The position numbers and the translations under genes are program-made. Shown piece after piece: positions 1 through 9,614 of a stretch of 64,000 nucleotides of DNA. Every line of letters begins with the position of its first letter. Position 1 is the stretch's first letter. The stretch is from Mesorhizobium ventifaucium (GTDB lineage: Bacteria > Pseudomonadota > Alphaproteobacteria > Rhizobiales > Rhizobiaceae), in contig NZ_CAKXZS010000011.1 of assembly GCF_935822925.1 (NCBI RefSeq), forward strand, positions 402,308 through 466,307. The letters run 5' to 3'. A model generated the notes under the pieces. That model was not told where the DNA came from, searched no databases, and was given only the letters and a program-made list of their open reading frames with translations.

Positions 1-1
1 G

Positions 2-1030
2 CCGGCGGTTCCCGCTGTCGGCCGGCCGACCTATGACGACGCTACAACACCGGCGGTGGAGCAGCCGGCTGGCAGCGAAGCCGATGCCGATGCGGAACCC
101 CAAGCCGATGCCGAACCGGATGCCGGCGCCGACGCTGAACCCGCGCCGCCGCCTGAGGTCGTTGTCGACGCTCCGGCGGAGCCTCCTGCATCGGTCGCGC
201 CTCCTGCTTCCGATGCGCCCTCTGCTTCCGGTGAACCGCGCTCGCGCGTCTTGCCGGTCGTTCCCGATATCATGCCTGAACCGGTTTTTCCCAGTGTACC
301 GGAGATCGACATGTCGTCCCCTCCATCGGCCGGAGACGGCGACGTAGAGGTGATGCCCGACCGCGACGACAGGCGGGTGAGAGGCCCCCGCCTTCCTCTC
401 ACCGCGATCTTCCTCGGCGTGACGCTGCTCGCAGCCGCCGGCATCGGACTCTATTTCGCTGCCCAGACCGGCGTCTTCAAGTCGGCGGCCGAACTCGACA
501 CCGCCCCGCCGCAAATGGAACCGACGGTGGAAGACGATGATTTCACGCCGCCAAGCGACACGGCCTCGCCGCTGAACCCCGGCGAGGCGGAGCGCGACTG
601 GATCAATGTGTTTTCACCGCGCGACCCGGCGCTTGTCAGCGCGCCTTCTGATGCCAAGGCCGAAGTCATGCAGGACGACAGCGGTTCCTTCCTGCGCATC
701 CGGTCGGGCGCCTCCGGTTCGGCGATCAGCTTCGACGTCGGGCAAGGCGTCTTGGAAAAACTCGCCGGCAAGCACGCCACATTCGACATCATCGCGCGCT
801 CCGAGGAGGGCCAGGAGACGCAGATCTCCGTCGACTGCAATTTCGGCGAGCTCGGCGACTGCGGTCGCAAGCGCTACGCGGTCGGCCACGAGCGCAACGA
901 ATACCTCTTCGATGTGCGCTTTCCCGACAAGCGTCCGGGCGCTGCCGGCACCATCGCCATCAATTCCGACTTCGACAAGCAGGGCAAGTCGGTCGACATT
1001 TACGAGATCCGCGTCTCGATTGTTCATTGA
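2..1030 (+). CDS. Membrane-anchored protein of unknown function, 5' end outside window
   Basis: The reading frame is open to the left edge, so the true start lies upstream; 342 residues are visible. The first third is an Ala/Pro/Asp/Glu-rich low-complexity stretch with repeated ADAEP-like units, probably disordered. One hydrophobic helix follows (encoded about 393-465, LPLTAIFLGVTLLAAAG). After an acidic linker comes a roughly 150-residue domain with alternating polar and hydrophobic strands and a Cys pair (CNFGELGDC), which looks like an extracytoplasmic beta-sandwich. A single-pass protein with a periplasmic C-terminal domain is the simplest reading. I do not recognise the family. It converges on the DNA ligase gene. 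Confidence 0.7.
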   Translation, partial: PAVPAVGRPTYDDATTPAVEQPAGSEADADAEPQADAEPDAGADAEPAPPPEVVVDAPAEPPASVAPPASDAPSASGEPRSRVLPVVPDIMPEPVFPSVPEIDMSSPPSAGDGDVEVMPDRDDRRVRGPRLPLTAIFLGVTLLAAAGIGLYFAAQTGVFKSAAELDTAPPQMEPTVEDDDFTPPSDTASPLNPGEAERDWINVFSPRDPALVSAPSDAKAEVMQDDSGSFLRIRSGASGSAISFDVGQGVLEKLAGKHATFDIIARSEEGQETQISVDCNFGELGDCGRKRYAVGHERNEYLFDVRFPDKRPGAAGTIAINSDFDKQGKSVDIYEIRVSIVH

Positions 1031-1064
1031 TTTCTGGAGCGGCGGGCGTGCATGAAACCGCTGC

Positions 1065-1091
1065 ACCCATGCCGTAGGTTACGGCATGGGT
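1065..1091. terminator. Perfect 12-bp hairpin between convergent genes
   Basis: ACCCATGCCGTA is followed by a 3-base loop and its exact reverse complement. It sits between the convergent ends of the membrane protein (1030) and the ligase (1175). There is no T-tract, so it may be a factor-dependent or RNA-stabilising 3' hairpin, or a fragment of a repeat: ATGCCGT recurs just downstream and also inside the repeat at 39672-39853. Confidence 0.45.
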
Positions 1092-1174
1092 CCATGCCGT
1101 GGCCTTCGAGCCTCGCAGCGATGAATGGCCGAGCAGCACGTTGACCCGGCACCCTTTGCCTTTCCTCATCCGTA

Positions 1175-2773
1175 CTAATCAAGCAGCGCCTGCAACGTCT
1201 CGATGCGGTCAGCTTCGGCCGCCGGCTTGTCCCAGCGCAGCCGTGAAATGCGCGGAAAGCGCATGGCGACGCCGGATTTGTGCCGTGTCGAGCGGTTAAG
1301 TCCTTCGAACGCCACCTCGAGCACGAGGCCTTGTCTGCGGTCGGCCCGCACCGAGCGGACCGGGCCGAAGCGCTCGATCGTGTTGTCGCGGACATATTTG
1401 TCGATCTGCCTCAGTTCCTCGTCGGTGAAGCCGAAATAGGCTTTCCCCACCGGCACCAGTTCCTCCGATCCTTCCGGGCCGGACCACACGCCGAACGTGT
1501 AATCGGAATAGAAACTCGAACGCTTGCCGTGGCCGCGCTGGGCATACATCAGCACGGCGTCGATTGTGTGCGGATCGCGCTTCCATTTGAACCATGGGCC
1601 TTTCGGCCGGCCGGTGAGATAGGGCGAATCCCAGCGCTTCAGCATCACGCCTTCGATCACCGGATGCAGCGGCTTGCGGCGCAATTCCTCCAGTGCCTGC
1701 CAGTCGGTGAATTCGACCAGCGGCGAAAGATCGAAGCGGCTCGGATCGAGCGTCTGCACGAAGACTTCGAGGCGGCCGCGCCGATCGCTAAAAGGGAGCG
1801 TGCGCAAGTCCTCGTCGCCGATCTGAAGCACGTCGTAGCAGCGCATGAACGCCGGGTATTGCTGCTGGATCTTCGGCGTCACGCTCTTGCGGTTCAGCCG
1901 CTGCTGCAGGTCTGAGAACGTGCCGGTCGCCTGCAAGGGATCGCCGACCAGAAGCTCGCCGTCGAGGGTGGCGGAGAAATCCATCGCCTTTGCGAGGTCA
2001 GGAAAAGCCCCGGAGACGTCGTCGCCGGTGCGCGAATAGAGCCGGCGAATGCCGCCTTCCGACACGGCCTGCACGCGGATGCCGTCCCACTTCCACTCGG
2101 CGGCGTAGTCGGCCGGGTCGAGTTTTTCGAGGTCGCCGTCACCGATCGGGTTCGATAGCATCACTGGCCGGAACAGTGCCAGCGCCGTCTTTTTTGGTTT
2201 GTCTGCCTTGCCCTCCAGCCAGGCGAACAGCTCGGCATAGGGCGGCGTCAGCCCGTGCCACAGTTCTTCGATCTCGGCGACGTCGACCTTGCCGAGATCG
2301 GCCAGTGCCTGCTTGGCCAATCGCGCCGAAACGCCGATGCGCAGGCCGCCGGTGACCAGCTTGATGATGGCGAAGCGTGCCGAGATGCTGGCGCTGTCGA
2401 GCAGCCGGGCCAGCACCTTCGGCCCGTCGGAACGGCTCGCCGCCTGCAATTTCGAGACGACCTCGGCGAGCGTCGGCTCATGGTTGGCGACATCCGCCGG
2501 CGATTGCGGCCAGACCAGCGACACGGTCTCCGCCAGGTCGCCGACATAGTCGTAGGAATAGCCGAACAGCACCGGGTCTATGCGCTCCATGACCAGCGCG
2601 CGCAGCATCGCCGGCTTGACCGCCGCGATGGTGAGGTCGCCGGTGATCGCAGCCAGCGCCAGGCCGCGATCCGGATCCTCGACGCTGCGGAAATAATCGC
2701 TCAGCAGCGTCAGCTTGCCATTGCGCGACGGCGTCAGCACGAGGCGGTCGAGGAGTTCGGCGAAGCGGTTCAT
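1175..2773 (-). CDS. ATP-dependent DNA ligase (cytosolic, exonuclease-associated type)
   Basis: 532 residues. Seals nicked DNA using ATP. The N-terminal half is the helical DNA-binding domain. The nucleotidyltransferase core begins near residue 225 with the adenylation motif EWKWDGIRVQ (the Lys is the AMP acceptor), followed by YSRTGDD and LDGELL. The C-terminal OB-fold ends in RHKSGVAMRFPRI. Length and layout match the family paired with a metallo-beta-lactamase exonuclease, which is the next gene on the same strand (3003-4013). In this family the cluster often also carries an Lhr-type helicase and a phosphoesterase; neither is visible here. It is not the essential NAD-dependent LigA and has no LigD primase or nuclease domains. 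A role in DNA repair is inferred. Confidence 0.9.
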   Translation of the reverse strand: MNRFAELLDRLVLTPSRNGKLTLLSDYFRSVEDPDRGLALAAITGDLTIAAVKPAMLRALVMERIDPVLFGYSYDYVGDLAETVSLVWPQSPADVANHEPTLAEVVSKLQAASRSDGPKVLARLLDSASISARFAIIKLVTGGLRIGVSARLAKQALADLGKVDVAEIEELWHGLTPPYAELFAWLEGKADKPKKTALALFRPVMLSNPIGDGDLEKLDPADYAAEWKWDGIRVQAVSEGGIRRLYSRTGDDVSGAFPDLAKAMDFSATLDGELLVGDPLQATGTFSDLQQRLNRKSVTPKIQQQYPAFMRCYDVLQIGDEDLRTLPFSDRRGRLEVFVQTLDPSRFDLSPLVEFTDWQALEELRRKPLHPVIEGVMLKRWDSPYLTGRPKGPWFKWKRDPHTIDAVLMYAQRGHGKRSSFYSDYTFGVWSGPEGSEELVPVGKAYFGFTDEELRQIDKYVRDNTIERFGPVRSVRADRRQGLVLEVAFEGLNRSTRHKSGVAMRFPRISRLRWDKPAAEADRIETLQALLD

Positions 2774-2812
2774 AACGCGGACCGCACCAATGGGCCAACG
2801 TTGCGTTCTGTC

Positions 2813-2972
2813 GAGCCCCCCTCTGTCCTGCCGGACATCTCCCCCACGAGGGGGGAGATTGGCAATTTCGTTCTTGCCGCCCGTCCTACAACGTCAGTGA
2901 TTGGCGAAAGCCGGCGCGACATCCGATCTCCCCCCAAGTGGGGGAGATGGCCGGCAGGCCAGAGGGGGGCGC
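2813..2972. repeat. Dispersed mosaic inverted repeat, copy A1 (CTCCCCC-arm subtype)
   Basis: Two GC-rich hairpin arms point toward each other: a left arm with CTGTCCTGCCGGACATCTCC and a right arm with GGAGATGGCCGGCAGGCCAG, flanked by inverted CCCCCC/GGGGGG. A core with GTGATTGGCGAAA lies between them. It fills the spacer between the ligase and the exonuclease. Five more copies lie in this window. Confidence 0.8.
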
Positions 2973-3002
2973 CGTAGAGCGCTACGTCGGCCGTGAGCAC
3001 CA

Positions 3003-4013
3003 TCAGTCGCCCTCGTCCTCATAGCCGACGAGATGCAGCGGCCTGGCGGCGATGCCTTCGAGTTCGCACCAGCGCACCAGGGCCTCCTCGCGGCCATGCG
3101 TCACCCAGATTTCCCCGGCGCCGGTCTGCCTTATCGTGGCGGTCAGCTCGTCCCAGTCGGCATGGTCGGAAATAATCAGCGGCAGCTCGACGCCGCCCTG
3201 CTTGGCGCGCTGGCGGATGCGCATCCAGCCGGACGCAAAGCACGAGATCGGATCGGGAAAGCGCCGCGCCCAGCGGTCGGCGAAGGCCGAGGGCGGGCCG
3301 ACGACGATGGCCCCGGTGAAACCCTCCTTGCCACCGCTTTCGACGGTTGCCGGCTCCAGCGTCCCGAGCTCGATGCCCTGGCTCTGATAGTAGTCGCTGA
3401 GCTTGGCCAGCGCGCCGTGGATGTAGATCGGCCTGTCGTAGCCGGCGTCGCGCAGCAAGCGCATGACGCGCTGCGCCTTGCCGAGCGCATAGGCGCCGAC
3501 CAGATGCGCGCGTTCGGGAAACTGCGCCGTCGATTTCAGCAGGCGGGCGATCTCTTCGGCATCGGGCGGATGACGGAACACCGGCAGGCCGAAGGTCGCC
3601 TCGGTGATGAACACGTCGCACTTGACCGGTTCGAACGGCTGGCAAGTCGCATCCCTCTGGCGCTTGTAGTCGCCCGAAGCGCCGATGCATGCGCCCTGAT
3701 GCACGACCTCGATCTGCGCCGAGCCCAGCACATGGCCGGCCGGATGGAAGGTTACGGTGACGCCGTTCAGCGCAATCGCCTCGCCAAGTGCTGCCGCTTG
3801 CGTGGTCCCGGCAAAACCCTCGCCGTAGCGCAGCCGCATGATGTCCAGCGTCTGTTGTGTGGCCAGCACCGAGCGGTGGCCGGAACGGGCATGGTCGGAA
3901 TGGCCGTGCGTGATCAGCGCCCGGTTGACCGGCCGCACTGGATCGATGAAGAAATCGCCGGGCGGGCAATAGAGGCCCTCGGGCCGCGGGTGAAGCAGGT
4001 CGCTGGCGCGCAT
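3003..4013 (-). CDS. Ligase-associated DNA exonuclease (metallo-beta-lactamase/beta-CASP fold)
   Basis: 336 residues from the ATG at 4013. The frame stays open further upstream, but that extension runs over the lipoprotein gene and lacks family-like sequence. The metal-binding motif THGHSDHA is at residues 35-41. Further metal-site histidines fit HPAGHVLGSAQIE, SGDYK, HGALAK and ISDHADWDEL, the usual beta-CASP order. The family (COG1236) is found next to ATP-dependent ligases and is thought to process DNA ends for repair. It lies upstream of the ligase on the same strand, separated by repeat A1. The nuclease polarity cannot be read from sequence. Confidence 0.88.
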   Translation of the reverse strand: MRASDLLHPRPEGLYCPPGDFFIDPVRPVNRALITHGHSDHARSGHRSVLATQQTLDIMRLRYGEGFAGTTQAAALGEAIALNGVTVTFHPAGHVLGSAQIEVVHQGACIGASGDYKRQRDATCQPFEPVKCDVFITEATFGLPVFRHPPDAEEIARLLKSTAQFPERAHLVGAYALGKAQRVMRLLRDAGYDRPIYIHGALAKLSDYYQSQGIELGTLEPATVESGGKEGFTGAIVVGPPSAFADRWARRFPDPISCFASGWMRIRQRAKQGGVELPLIISDHADWDELTATIRQTGAGEIWVTHGREEALVRWCELEGIAARPLHLVGYEDEGD

Positions 4014-4172
4014 GGCTCCAAGATAGTTGCTAATTCCGGCGCGGGAAGCCTGTTGCAAGTGACTGCTGACTCGGCATACAGGCAACTGCCGGCGGTCCAC
4101 ACGTGGCGGCGGCTGCGAAAAAGGCCGACTCGCATGCCCGAAAGGGCAGGACACCGACACGGAGGACGTTGC

Positions 4173-4505
4173 ATGCGCTGGAACTTGGTCGTCTTGGCAT
4201 CTTGCCTGGCAATAGCCGGCTGCGTCGGCACCTCGATTGCCGAGCGACAGGACGCGAATGTCCAGTCCTCGCTGCAATACGACAGTGTGCCTTGCAATCG
4301 ATTGCTGGCGCAACGCAACGCGCTGGCGCAGCGATATCGCCTTCCGCAGGACGCCAAGCCGTCCTTCTCCGATCCGGGCGTGGGTCTCGGCCCGTTCACG
4401 CCGGACACCCGTTCCAAGGCCCAGCGCGACGTCGAACAGGCAAGCGGCCGGATCGACGCCATGAACCGGTCGATCGCCCGCCGCGAATGTGGCAAGCCGG
4501 GTTAA
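4173..4505 (+). CDS. Small lipoprotein, unknown function
   Basis: 110 residues. A good GGAGG lies 8 bases before the ATG. The N-terminus is a lipoprotein signal (MRWNLVVLASCLAIAGC) with Cys17 in the LAIAGC lipobox, so the mature protein should be lipid-anchored. The remainder is polar, helix-prone (RLLAQRNALAQRYRL) and contains two more cysteines. It starts 159 bases from the divergent exonuclease start, and its stop codon overlaps the stop codon of the convergent dehydrogenase gene (TTAA shared, 4502-4505). No family recognised. Confidence 0.75.
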   Translation: MRWNLVVLASCLAIAGCVGTSIAERQDANVQSSLQYDSVPCNRLLAQRNALAQRYRLPQDAKPSFSDPGVGLGPFTPDTRSKAQRDVEQASGRIDAMNRSIARRECGKPG

Positions 4506-5443
4506 TACCCCGCCTTGCGATCGACGACGTTCTCAAGCTTCTCGCCGCGCTCGAAGGCGGCCATCTGGCGCAGCATGATCGGCACCAGATGCACCGGATC
4601 GGAGGTCGCCGCCGCGTGCGGCGTCACGAACACCTTCGGGTGGCTCCACAGCCGGCTGGTCTTCGGCAGCGGCTCGACCTCGAACACGTCGAGGCTCGCT
4701 TCCTTGAGCGTGCCGTCCTCCAGCGCACGCAGAATGTCGGCGTCCTTCTGCAGGCGGCCGCGCCCGGCGTTGATCAGCACCGAGCCGCCGAGGCCGTTGC
4801 GTTTCCTCAACTCCTTCAGCACGCCGTAATTGATGACACCTTGCGTCTGCGGCGTAAGCGGCAACAGCACCACCAGGATGTCGGTGGCGTTGAGGAAGGG
4901 GATCAATCCGGCCTCGCCAGCATAGGTCGAAACGCTTTTCATCGGCCTGTCGCTGCGCGACCAGCCATTGACCGCAAAGCCGAGCGACAAAAGCACCGAC
5001 GCCGCCGCGCGGCCAAGCGTGCCGAGCCCCATGATGCCGACGGAGATGTCGCCGGCCGGTCGCTGCGGCGGCTCGTGCCAGATCTTCTTTTGCTGCTGCT
5101 GCCGGTAGAGCAGGCCCTGGCGATGGTGATCGAGCACCCGCCAGACGACATATTCAGTCATGTATTGGGTCAAATTGTCGGCCACGACCTTCACGATCGG
5201 CACATCGGGCAAGGTGGGATCGGCGAAGATGTGGTCGACGCCGGCGCCGATCGAAAAGACAGCGCGCAGATTGGGCAGGGACGACAAAAGGTTCGGCCGC
5301 TGCTTCCAAACCACGGCATAGGTGATCGAAGGATCGCTGGCGCCGTCCGGCTCGAGCACCACCTCGCGTTCGGCCGACAAGAGTTCGCGCCAACGGCCTG
5401 GATGGATACCGGTGAGGGCAAGCAGGACACGGCCTTTTTCCAT
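4502..5443 (-). CDS. ghrA: D-2-hydroxyacid dehydrogenase, glyoxylate/hydroxypyruvate reductase A type
   Basis: 313 residues, the usual size for GhrA. NAD(P)H-dependent reduction of glyoxylate or hydroxypyruvate (or related 2-keto acids) is expected. Visible landmarks: FSIGAGVDH (residues 63-71), a Rossmann motif GIMGLGTLG (136-144), the catalytic Arg in INAGRGR, the Glu in the following segment, and the catalytic His in VTPHAAA near the C-terminus. It reads in the same direction as the yej operon, 30 bases after yejF, so read-through is possible. Substrate specificity is inferred from family resemblance only. Confidence 0.85.
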   Translation of the reverse strand: MEKGRVLLALTGIHPGRWRELLSAEREVVLEPDGASDPSITYAVVWKQRPNLLSSLPNLRAVFSIGAGVDHIFADPTLPDVPIVKVVADNLTQYMTEYVVWRVLDHHRQGLLYRQQQQKKIWHEPPQRPAGDISVGIMGLGTLGRAAASVLLSLGFAVNGWSRSDRPMKSVSTYAGEAGLIPFLNATDILVVLLPLTPQTQGVINYGVLKELRKRNGLGGSVLINAGRGRLQKDADILRALEDGTLKEASLDVFEVEPLPKTSRLWSHPKVFVTPHAAATSDPVHLVPIMLRQMAAFERGEKLENVVDRKAGY

Positions 5444-5473
5444 GGCGGATTCTTGTTCCTTATGCGGTACAGC

Positions 5474-7105
5474 CTACTCGCTGACGATGCCGACCGGCGC
5501 CGTTTCGATCTTGAATGCGGCCGAGATCAGCGCCTTGGTATAGTCGGTCTGCGGCCGTTCGAAAATCTGTTCGGACGGGCCGGCTTCGACGATCCTGCCA
5601 TTGCGCATGACGATGACGTCGTTGGCAAGCGCACGGATGACCTTCAGATCGTGGCTGATGAATAGATAGGCGAGGTCGTGTTTCGCCTGCAGGCTGCGCA
5701 GAAGATCGACCACCTGCGCCTGCACGCTCATGTCGAGCGCCGAGGTCGGCTCGTCCAGCATGACGAAGCGCGGGTTGAGCACCATGGCGCGGGCGATCGC
5801 GATGCGCTGGCGCTGGCCGCCGGAAAACTCGTGCGGATAGCGATTGCGCGTGGCGGGATCGAGCCCGACTTCCCCGAGCACATCGACGATGCGCTTGTCG
5901 CGCTCATCGGGCGACAGCTTCGGCTCGTGGATCTTTAGCCCTTCCTCGATGATCTCGGAGACCGACATGCGCGGGCTCAACGACCCGAACGGATCCTGGA
6001 AAACGATCTGCAGCTCGCGCCGCAGCGGCCGCATGGCGTTGAATGACAGCTCGTTGATATCGCGCCCGTTGAACTGAATGATCCCGGTCGACGAGATCAT
6101 GCGGGCCAGCGCCAGGCCGAGCGTTGTCTTGCCCGAGCCGGATTCGCCGACGACGCCGAGCGTCTGGCCGGCGCGCACGGTGACGTCGATGCCGTCGACT
6201 GCCTTCACATTGTCGACGGTGCGCCGGAAAAAGCCTTTCTTGATCGGAAACCAGACTTTTATGTCCTGGCCGGTCATCACCGGCTTGGCGGCTGCGTTGG
6301 CGGCGGGCGGCTTGCCCTTCGGTTCGGCGGCCAAAAGGTGCCGGGTATAGGTGTGCTGCGGGTTGGCGAAGATTTCTTTCGTCGGCCCGGTCTCGACGAT
6401 CTTGCCCCTGGTCATCACGCAGACCCGGTCGGCGATCTTTCTGACGATGCCGAGATCGTGGGTGATGAACAGCATCGACATGCCTTTGCGGCTCTTCAAC
6501 TCCGCGAGCAGTTCGAGGATCTGCGCCTGCACGGTAACGTCGAGTGCGGTCGTCGGCTCGTCGGCGATCAGCAGTTCCGGCTCGTTGGCCAGCGCCATGG
6601 CGATCATGACGCGCTGGCGCTGGCCGCCGGAAAGCTGGTGCGGATAAGCGTCAAGCCGCTTCTCCGGCTCGCGGATGCCGACCTCGTTGAGCAGCTCCAG
6701 GGTGCGCGCCTTGGCCTGGCGGTCACGCAGGCCCTGGTGCAGCGTCAGCACCTCGACGATCTGCTGCTCGATCGTGTGCAGCGGGTTGAGCGAGGTCATC
6801 GGCTCCTGGAAGATCATGGTGATCTTGTTGCCGCGCACGCGGCGCAATGCCTTCTCGTCGGCAGCGAGCAGATCGGCGCTCTGGAACAGGATCTTTCCCG
6901 ACGGATGGCTGGCAGTCGGATAGGGCAGCAGCTTCAGCACCGAGAGCGCCGAGACCGACTTGCCGGAGCCGGATTCGCCGACCAGCGCCACCGTCTCGCC
7001 CTTGGCGATGTCGAAGGAGATGTGGTCGACGGCCATCGACTGGTTGCCGCCCTGCGTGAAGGCGACGCTGAGGTCGCGCACCGAGAGAAGAGGGGCTTCG
7101 CTCAT
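5474..7105 (-). CDS. yejF: Peptide ABC transporter, fused double ATPase YejF
   Basis: 543 residues with two complete ABC ATPase domains in one chain. The first Walker A is GESGSGKS at residues 43-50, with [15 protein letters not shown] and [12 protein letters not shown]. The second has [24 protein letters not shown] and [12 protein letters not shown]. The start ATG at 7105 overlaps the stop of yejE (ATGA). It powers the YejB/YejE channel. In rhizobia and relatives YejABEF-type systems are linked to uptake of peptides, including antimicrobial and murein-derived peptides. The substrate here is not shown by the sequence. Confidence 0.93.
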   Translation of the reverse strand: MSEAPLLSVRDLSVAFTQGGNQSMAVDHISFDIAKGETVALVGESGSGKSVSALSVLKLLPYPTASHPSGKILFQSADLLAADEKALRRVRGNKITMIFQEPMTSLNPLHTIEQQIVEVLTLHQGLRDRQAKARTLELLNEVGIREPEKRLDAYPHQLSGGQRQRVMIAMALANEPELLIADEPTTALDVTVQAQILELLAELKSRKGMSMLFITHDLGIVRKIADRVCVMTRGKIVETGPTKEIFANPQHTYTRHLLAAEPKGKPPAANAAAKPVMTGQDIKVWFPIKKGFFRRTVDNVKAVDGIDVTVRAGQTLGVVGESGSGKTTLGLALARMISSTGIIQFNGRDINELSFNAMRPLRRELQIVFQDPFGSLSPRMSVSEIIEEGLKIHEPKLSPDERDKRIVDVLGEVGLDPATRNRYPHEFSGGQRQRIAIARAMVLNPRFVMLDEPTSALDMSVQAQVVDLLRSLQAKHDLAYLFISHDLKVIRALANDVIVMRNGRIVEAGPSEQIFERPQTDYTKALISAAFKIETAPVGIVSE

Positions 7106-8241
7106 CTGAACGTCTTGCGCGGATCGAAGGCGTCGCGGGTCGCCTCGCCGACGAAGACCAGCAGCGACAGCATCAGCGAGATGACGACGAAGCCGGAAAT
7201 GCCCAGCCACGGCGCGTTGAGGTTGCGCTGCGCCTGCTTGAGAAGCTCGCCCAGCGAGGCCGAGCCGGGCGGCAGGCCGAAGCCAAGATAGTCGAGCGAG
7301 GTCAGCGTCGAGATCGAGCCGCTGAGCAGGAAGGGCAGGAAGGTCAGCGTCGCCACCATGGCGTTGGGCAACAGATGCCGGAACATGATTGTACCGTTGG
7401 GTACGCCGAGCGCGCGGGCCGCGTTGACATATTCGAAGTTGCGGGCGCGCAGGAACTCGGCCCGCACCACGCCGACCAGCGCCACCCAGGAGAACAGCAG
7501 CATCAGCCCCAGCAGGATGAAGAAGCCGGGCGGCAGGATGGCGGCGACGATGAGGAGCAGATAAAGCACCGGGATCGCCGACCAGATTTCGATGAAGCGC
7601 TGGAACAGAAGGTCGGTCCAGCCGCCGAAATAGCCTTGCAATGCGCCGGCCGTCACGCCGATCACCGCCGAGCCGGCGGTGAGGATCAGGCCGAACAGCA
7701 CCGAGACCCTGAATCCGTAGATGACGCGCGCCAGCACGTCGCGGGCCTGGTCGTCGGTGCCCAGCCAGTTCCAGTTGCCGACAACGCAATTCGGGTCGGC
7801 CGCACCTTGCGGATACTGGTTGCAACGTGTCTTGACGTCATAGAGCCAGGACGGCTTGGTCGGCGCCGCCTCGGGGATGGCGTTGTTGACGGTCCGGTAG
7901 GAGTAGCGGACCGGCGGCCAGATCATCCAGCCATGGGCATTGATCTCGTCCTGGATGACCGGGTCGCGATAGTCGGTGACCGCATAAAAGCCGCCGAACT
8001 TCTCCTCGGGATAGGCGACCACGACCGGAAACAGGATCTCGCCCTTGTAGGAGACGAGGACCGGCTTGTCGTTAGCGATCCATTCGGAAAACAGCGACAG
8101 CACGAAAAGCACGAGGAAGATCCACAACGACCAGTACCCGCGCCGGTTGGCCCTGAAATTCTGCAGCCGCCGCTGGTTGAGCGGCGACAGCCAGGGCCGC
8201 GCAATCCGCTCCGGCGCCGTTTCGGCTGCGGCCCCGGCCAT
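7102..8241 (-). CDS. yejE: Peptide ABC transporter permease YejE
   Basis: 379 residues. An N-terminal cytoplasmic segment is followed by one membrane helix (WSLWIFLVLFVLSLFSEWI). Next is a large periplasmic insertion with two cysteines (CNQYPQGAADPNC), then the binding-protein-dependent permease core, whose EAA loop fits ALGVPNGTIMFRHLLPNA. The insertion is typical of YejE as opposed to DppC. The start overlaps the yejB stop as TGATG, implying translational coupling. Confidence 0.92.
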   Translation of the reverse strand: MAGAAAETAPERIARPWLSPLNQRRLQNFRANRRGYWSLWIFLVLFVLSLFSEWIANDKPVLVSYKGEILFPVVVAYPEEKFGGFYAVTDYRDPVIQDEINAHGWMIWPPVRYSYRTVNNAIPEAAPTKPSWLYDVKTRCNQYPQGAADPNCVVGNWNWLGTDDQARDVLARVIYGFRVSVLFGLILTAGSAVIGVTAGALQGYFGGWTDLLFQRFIEIWSAIPVLYLLLIVAAILPPGFFILLGLMLLFSWVALVGVVRAEFLRARNFEYVNAARALGVPNGTIMFRHLLPNAMVATLTFLPFLLSGSISTLTSLDYLGFGLPPGSASLGELLKQAQRNLNAPWLGISGFVVISLMLSLLVFVGEATRDAFDPRKTFR

Positions 8242-9335
8242 CAGACGTCTCTCCGCTCGAAGTCGATGCGCGGATCGACCCAGGTATAGATCAGGTCGGA
8301 CAGCAGCCCGACGATCAGGCCAAGCAGCGAGAAGATGTAGAGATTGGCGAACACCACCGGGTAGTCGCGCTCGACCACCGACCTGAAACCGAGCAGGCCG
8401 AGGCCGTCGAGCGAAAAGATGTTCTCGATCAGCAGCGAGCCGGTGAAGAAGGCCGAGATGAAGGCGCCGGGAAAGCCGGCGACGACGATCAGCATGGCGT
8501 TGCGGAAGACGTGGCCGTAGAGAACCCGCCGTTCCGACAGGCCCTTGGCGCGCGCGGTCACCACATACTGCTTGCGGATTTCCTCTAGGAACGAATTCTT
8601 GGTCAGCAGCGTCGTAGTGGCGAAGGCCGACAGCACCAGCGCCGTCAGCGGCAAGGTCATGTGCCAGAGATAGTCGACGATCTTCGCCGGCCAGGACAGC
8701 TGGTCCCAATTGTCGGAGGTGATGCCGCGCAGCGGAAACCAGTCATAGAACGATCCGCCGGCAAACAGCACCATCAGCAGGATGCCGAACAGGAAGCCCG
8801 GAATGGCGTAGCCGACAATAACGACGCCGCTGGTCCATACGTCGAATGCCGAGCCGTCCTTGACTGCCTTGCGGATGCCGAGCGGGATCGAGATCAGGTA
8901 GGACAGCAGCGTGATCCACAGCCCGATCGAGATCGACACCGGCATCTTCTCCAGGATCAGATCGATCACCGAGATGTCGCGGAAATAGCTGTCGCCGAAA
9001 TCGAACCGGATGTAGTTCCACAGCATCATGCCGAAGCGCTCGAGCGGTGGCTTGTCGAAGCCGAACTGCTTTTCCAGCTTGGCGATGAATTCTGGGTCGA
9101 GCCCTTGGGCGCCACGATATTTCGAACCGATGTCGCCGGCCGCGTCGAAATTGCTGGCGCCGGCGTCACCGCCGCCGCCGCCAAGGCGATCGCTGCCGCC
9201 CTGATTGGTCAGCCGGGCGATGACCTGCTCCACCGGCCCGCCCGGCGCGAACTGGATGACGGCGAAAGACACCGCCATGATGCCGAACAGGGTCGGGATC
9301 ATCAGCAGGATGCGGCGCAGGATATAGGCGCCCAT
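8241..9335 (-). CDS. yejB: Peptide ABC transporter permease YejB
   Basis: 364 residues. N-terminal helix [20 protein letters not shown] is characteristic of DppB/YejB permeases. A Gly/Asp-rich stretch ([19 protein letters not shown]) lies in the periplasmic loop after it, as in many YejB proteins. The permease core has the EAA-like loop [20 protein letters not shown]. It is separated from the preceding yejA2 by about 280 bases filled by repeat A2, so transcription into yejBEF must cross that repeat or start near it. Confidence 0.92.
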   Translation of the reverse strand: MGAYILRRILLMIPTLFGIMAVSFAVIQFAPGGPVEQVIARLTNQGGSDRLGGGGGDAGASNFDAAGDIGSKYRGAQGLDPEFIAKLEKQFGFDKPPLERFGMMLWNYIRFDFGDSYFRDISVIDLILEKMPVSISIGLWITLLSYLISIPLGIRKAVKDGSAFDVWTSGVVIVGYAIPGFLFGILLMVLFAGGSFYDWFPLRGITSDNWDQLSWPAKIVDYLWHMTLPLTALVLSAFATTTLLTKNSFLEEIRKQYVVTARAKGLSERRVLYGHVFRNAMLIVVAGFPGAFISAFFTGSLLIENIFSLDGLGLLGFRSVVERDYPVVFANLYIFSLLGLIVGLLSDLIYTWVDPRIDFERRDV

Positions 9336-9417
9336 CAGACGTTGTCTTCCTTGAGGGAGACCACTGTGTCTGGAGATGCCGCCAAGGCAATCGCCTCAGG
9401 CCAATTTTCGACACTGG

Positions 9418-9599
9418 CGCCGCCCCTCATTGTCCTGCCGGACATTTCTCCCCGTATAGTGACGGGGAGAAAGGGGCTGGCCGCGATCTCGGCGCTTTTA
9501 TTGCCACGCTTGTGGTTGGCGAAACCCTCGATGGAAGCGCCCCTCTCCCCGTCACTATACGGGGAGAGGATGCCGGCAGGCAGGTGATGGGCGGCGCCA
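9418..9599. repeat. Dispersed mosaic inverted repeat, copy A2 (CTCCCCGT-arm subtype)
   Basis: Symmetric element running from GGCGCCGCCCCTCATTGTCC to its near-inverse ending GGTGATGGGCGGCGCC. Each arm holds a CTCCCCGT..ACGGGGAG hairpin around a TATAGTGA-type loop. The core has GTGGTTGGCGAAAC, shared with A1, A3 and A5. It lies inside the yej gene set between yejA2 and yejB. Confidence 0.8.
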
Positions 9600-9614
9600 A
9601 CGCCCGCAAGAAAT

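Noticed and set aside
3033-4505. 490-codon plus-strand frame opposite the exonuclease
   Set aside because: Only its last 110 codons (from 4173) have a ribosome site and a lipoprotein signal; the rest is antisense shadow.
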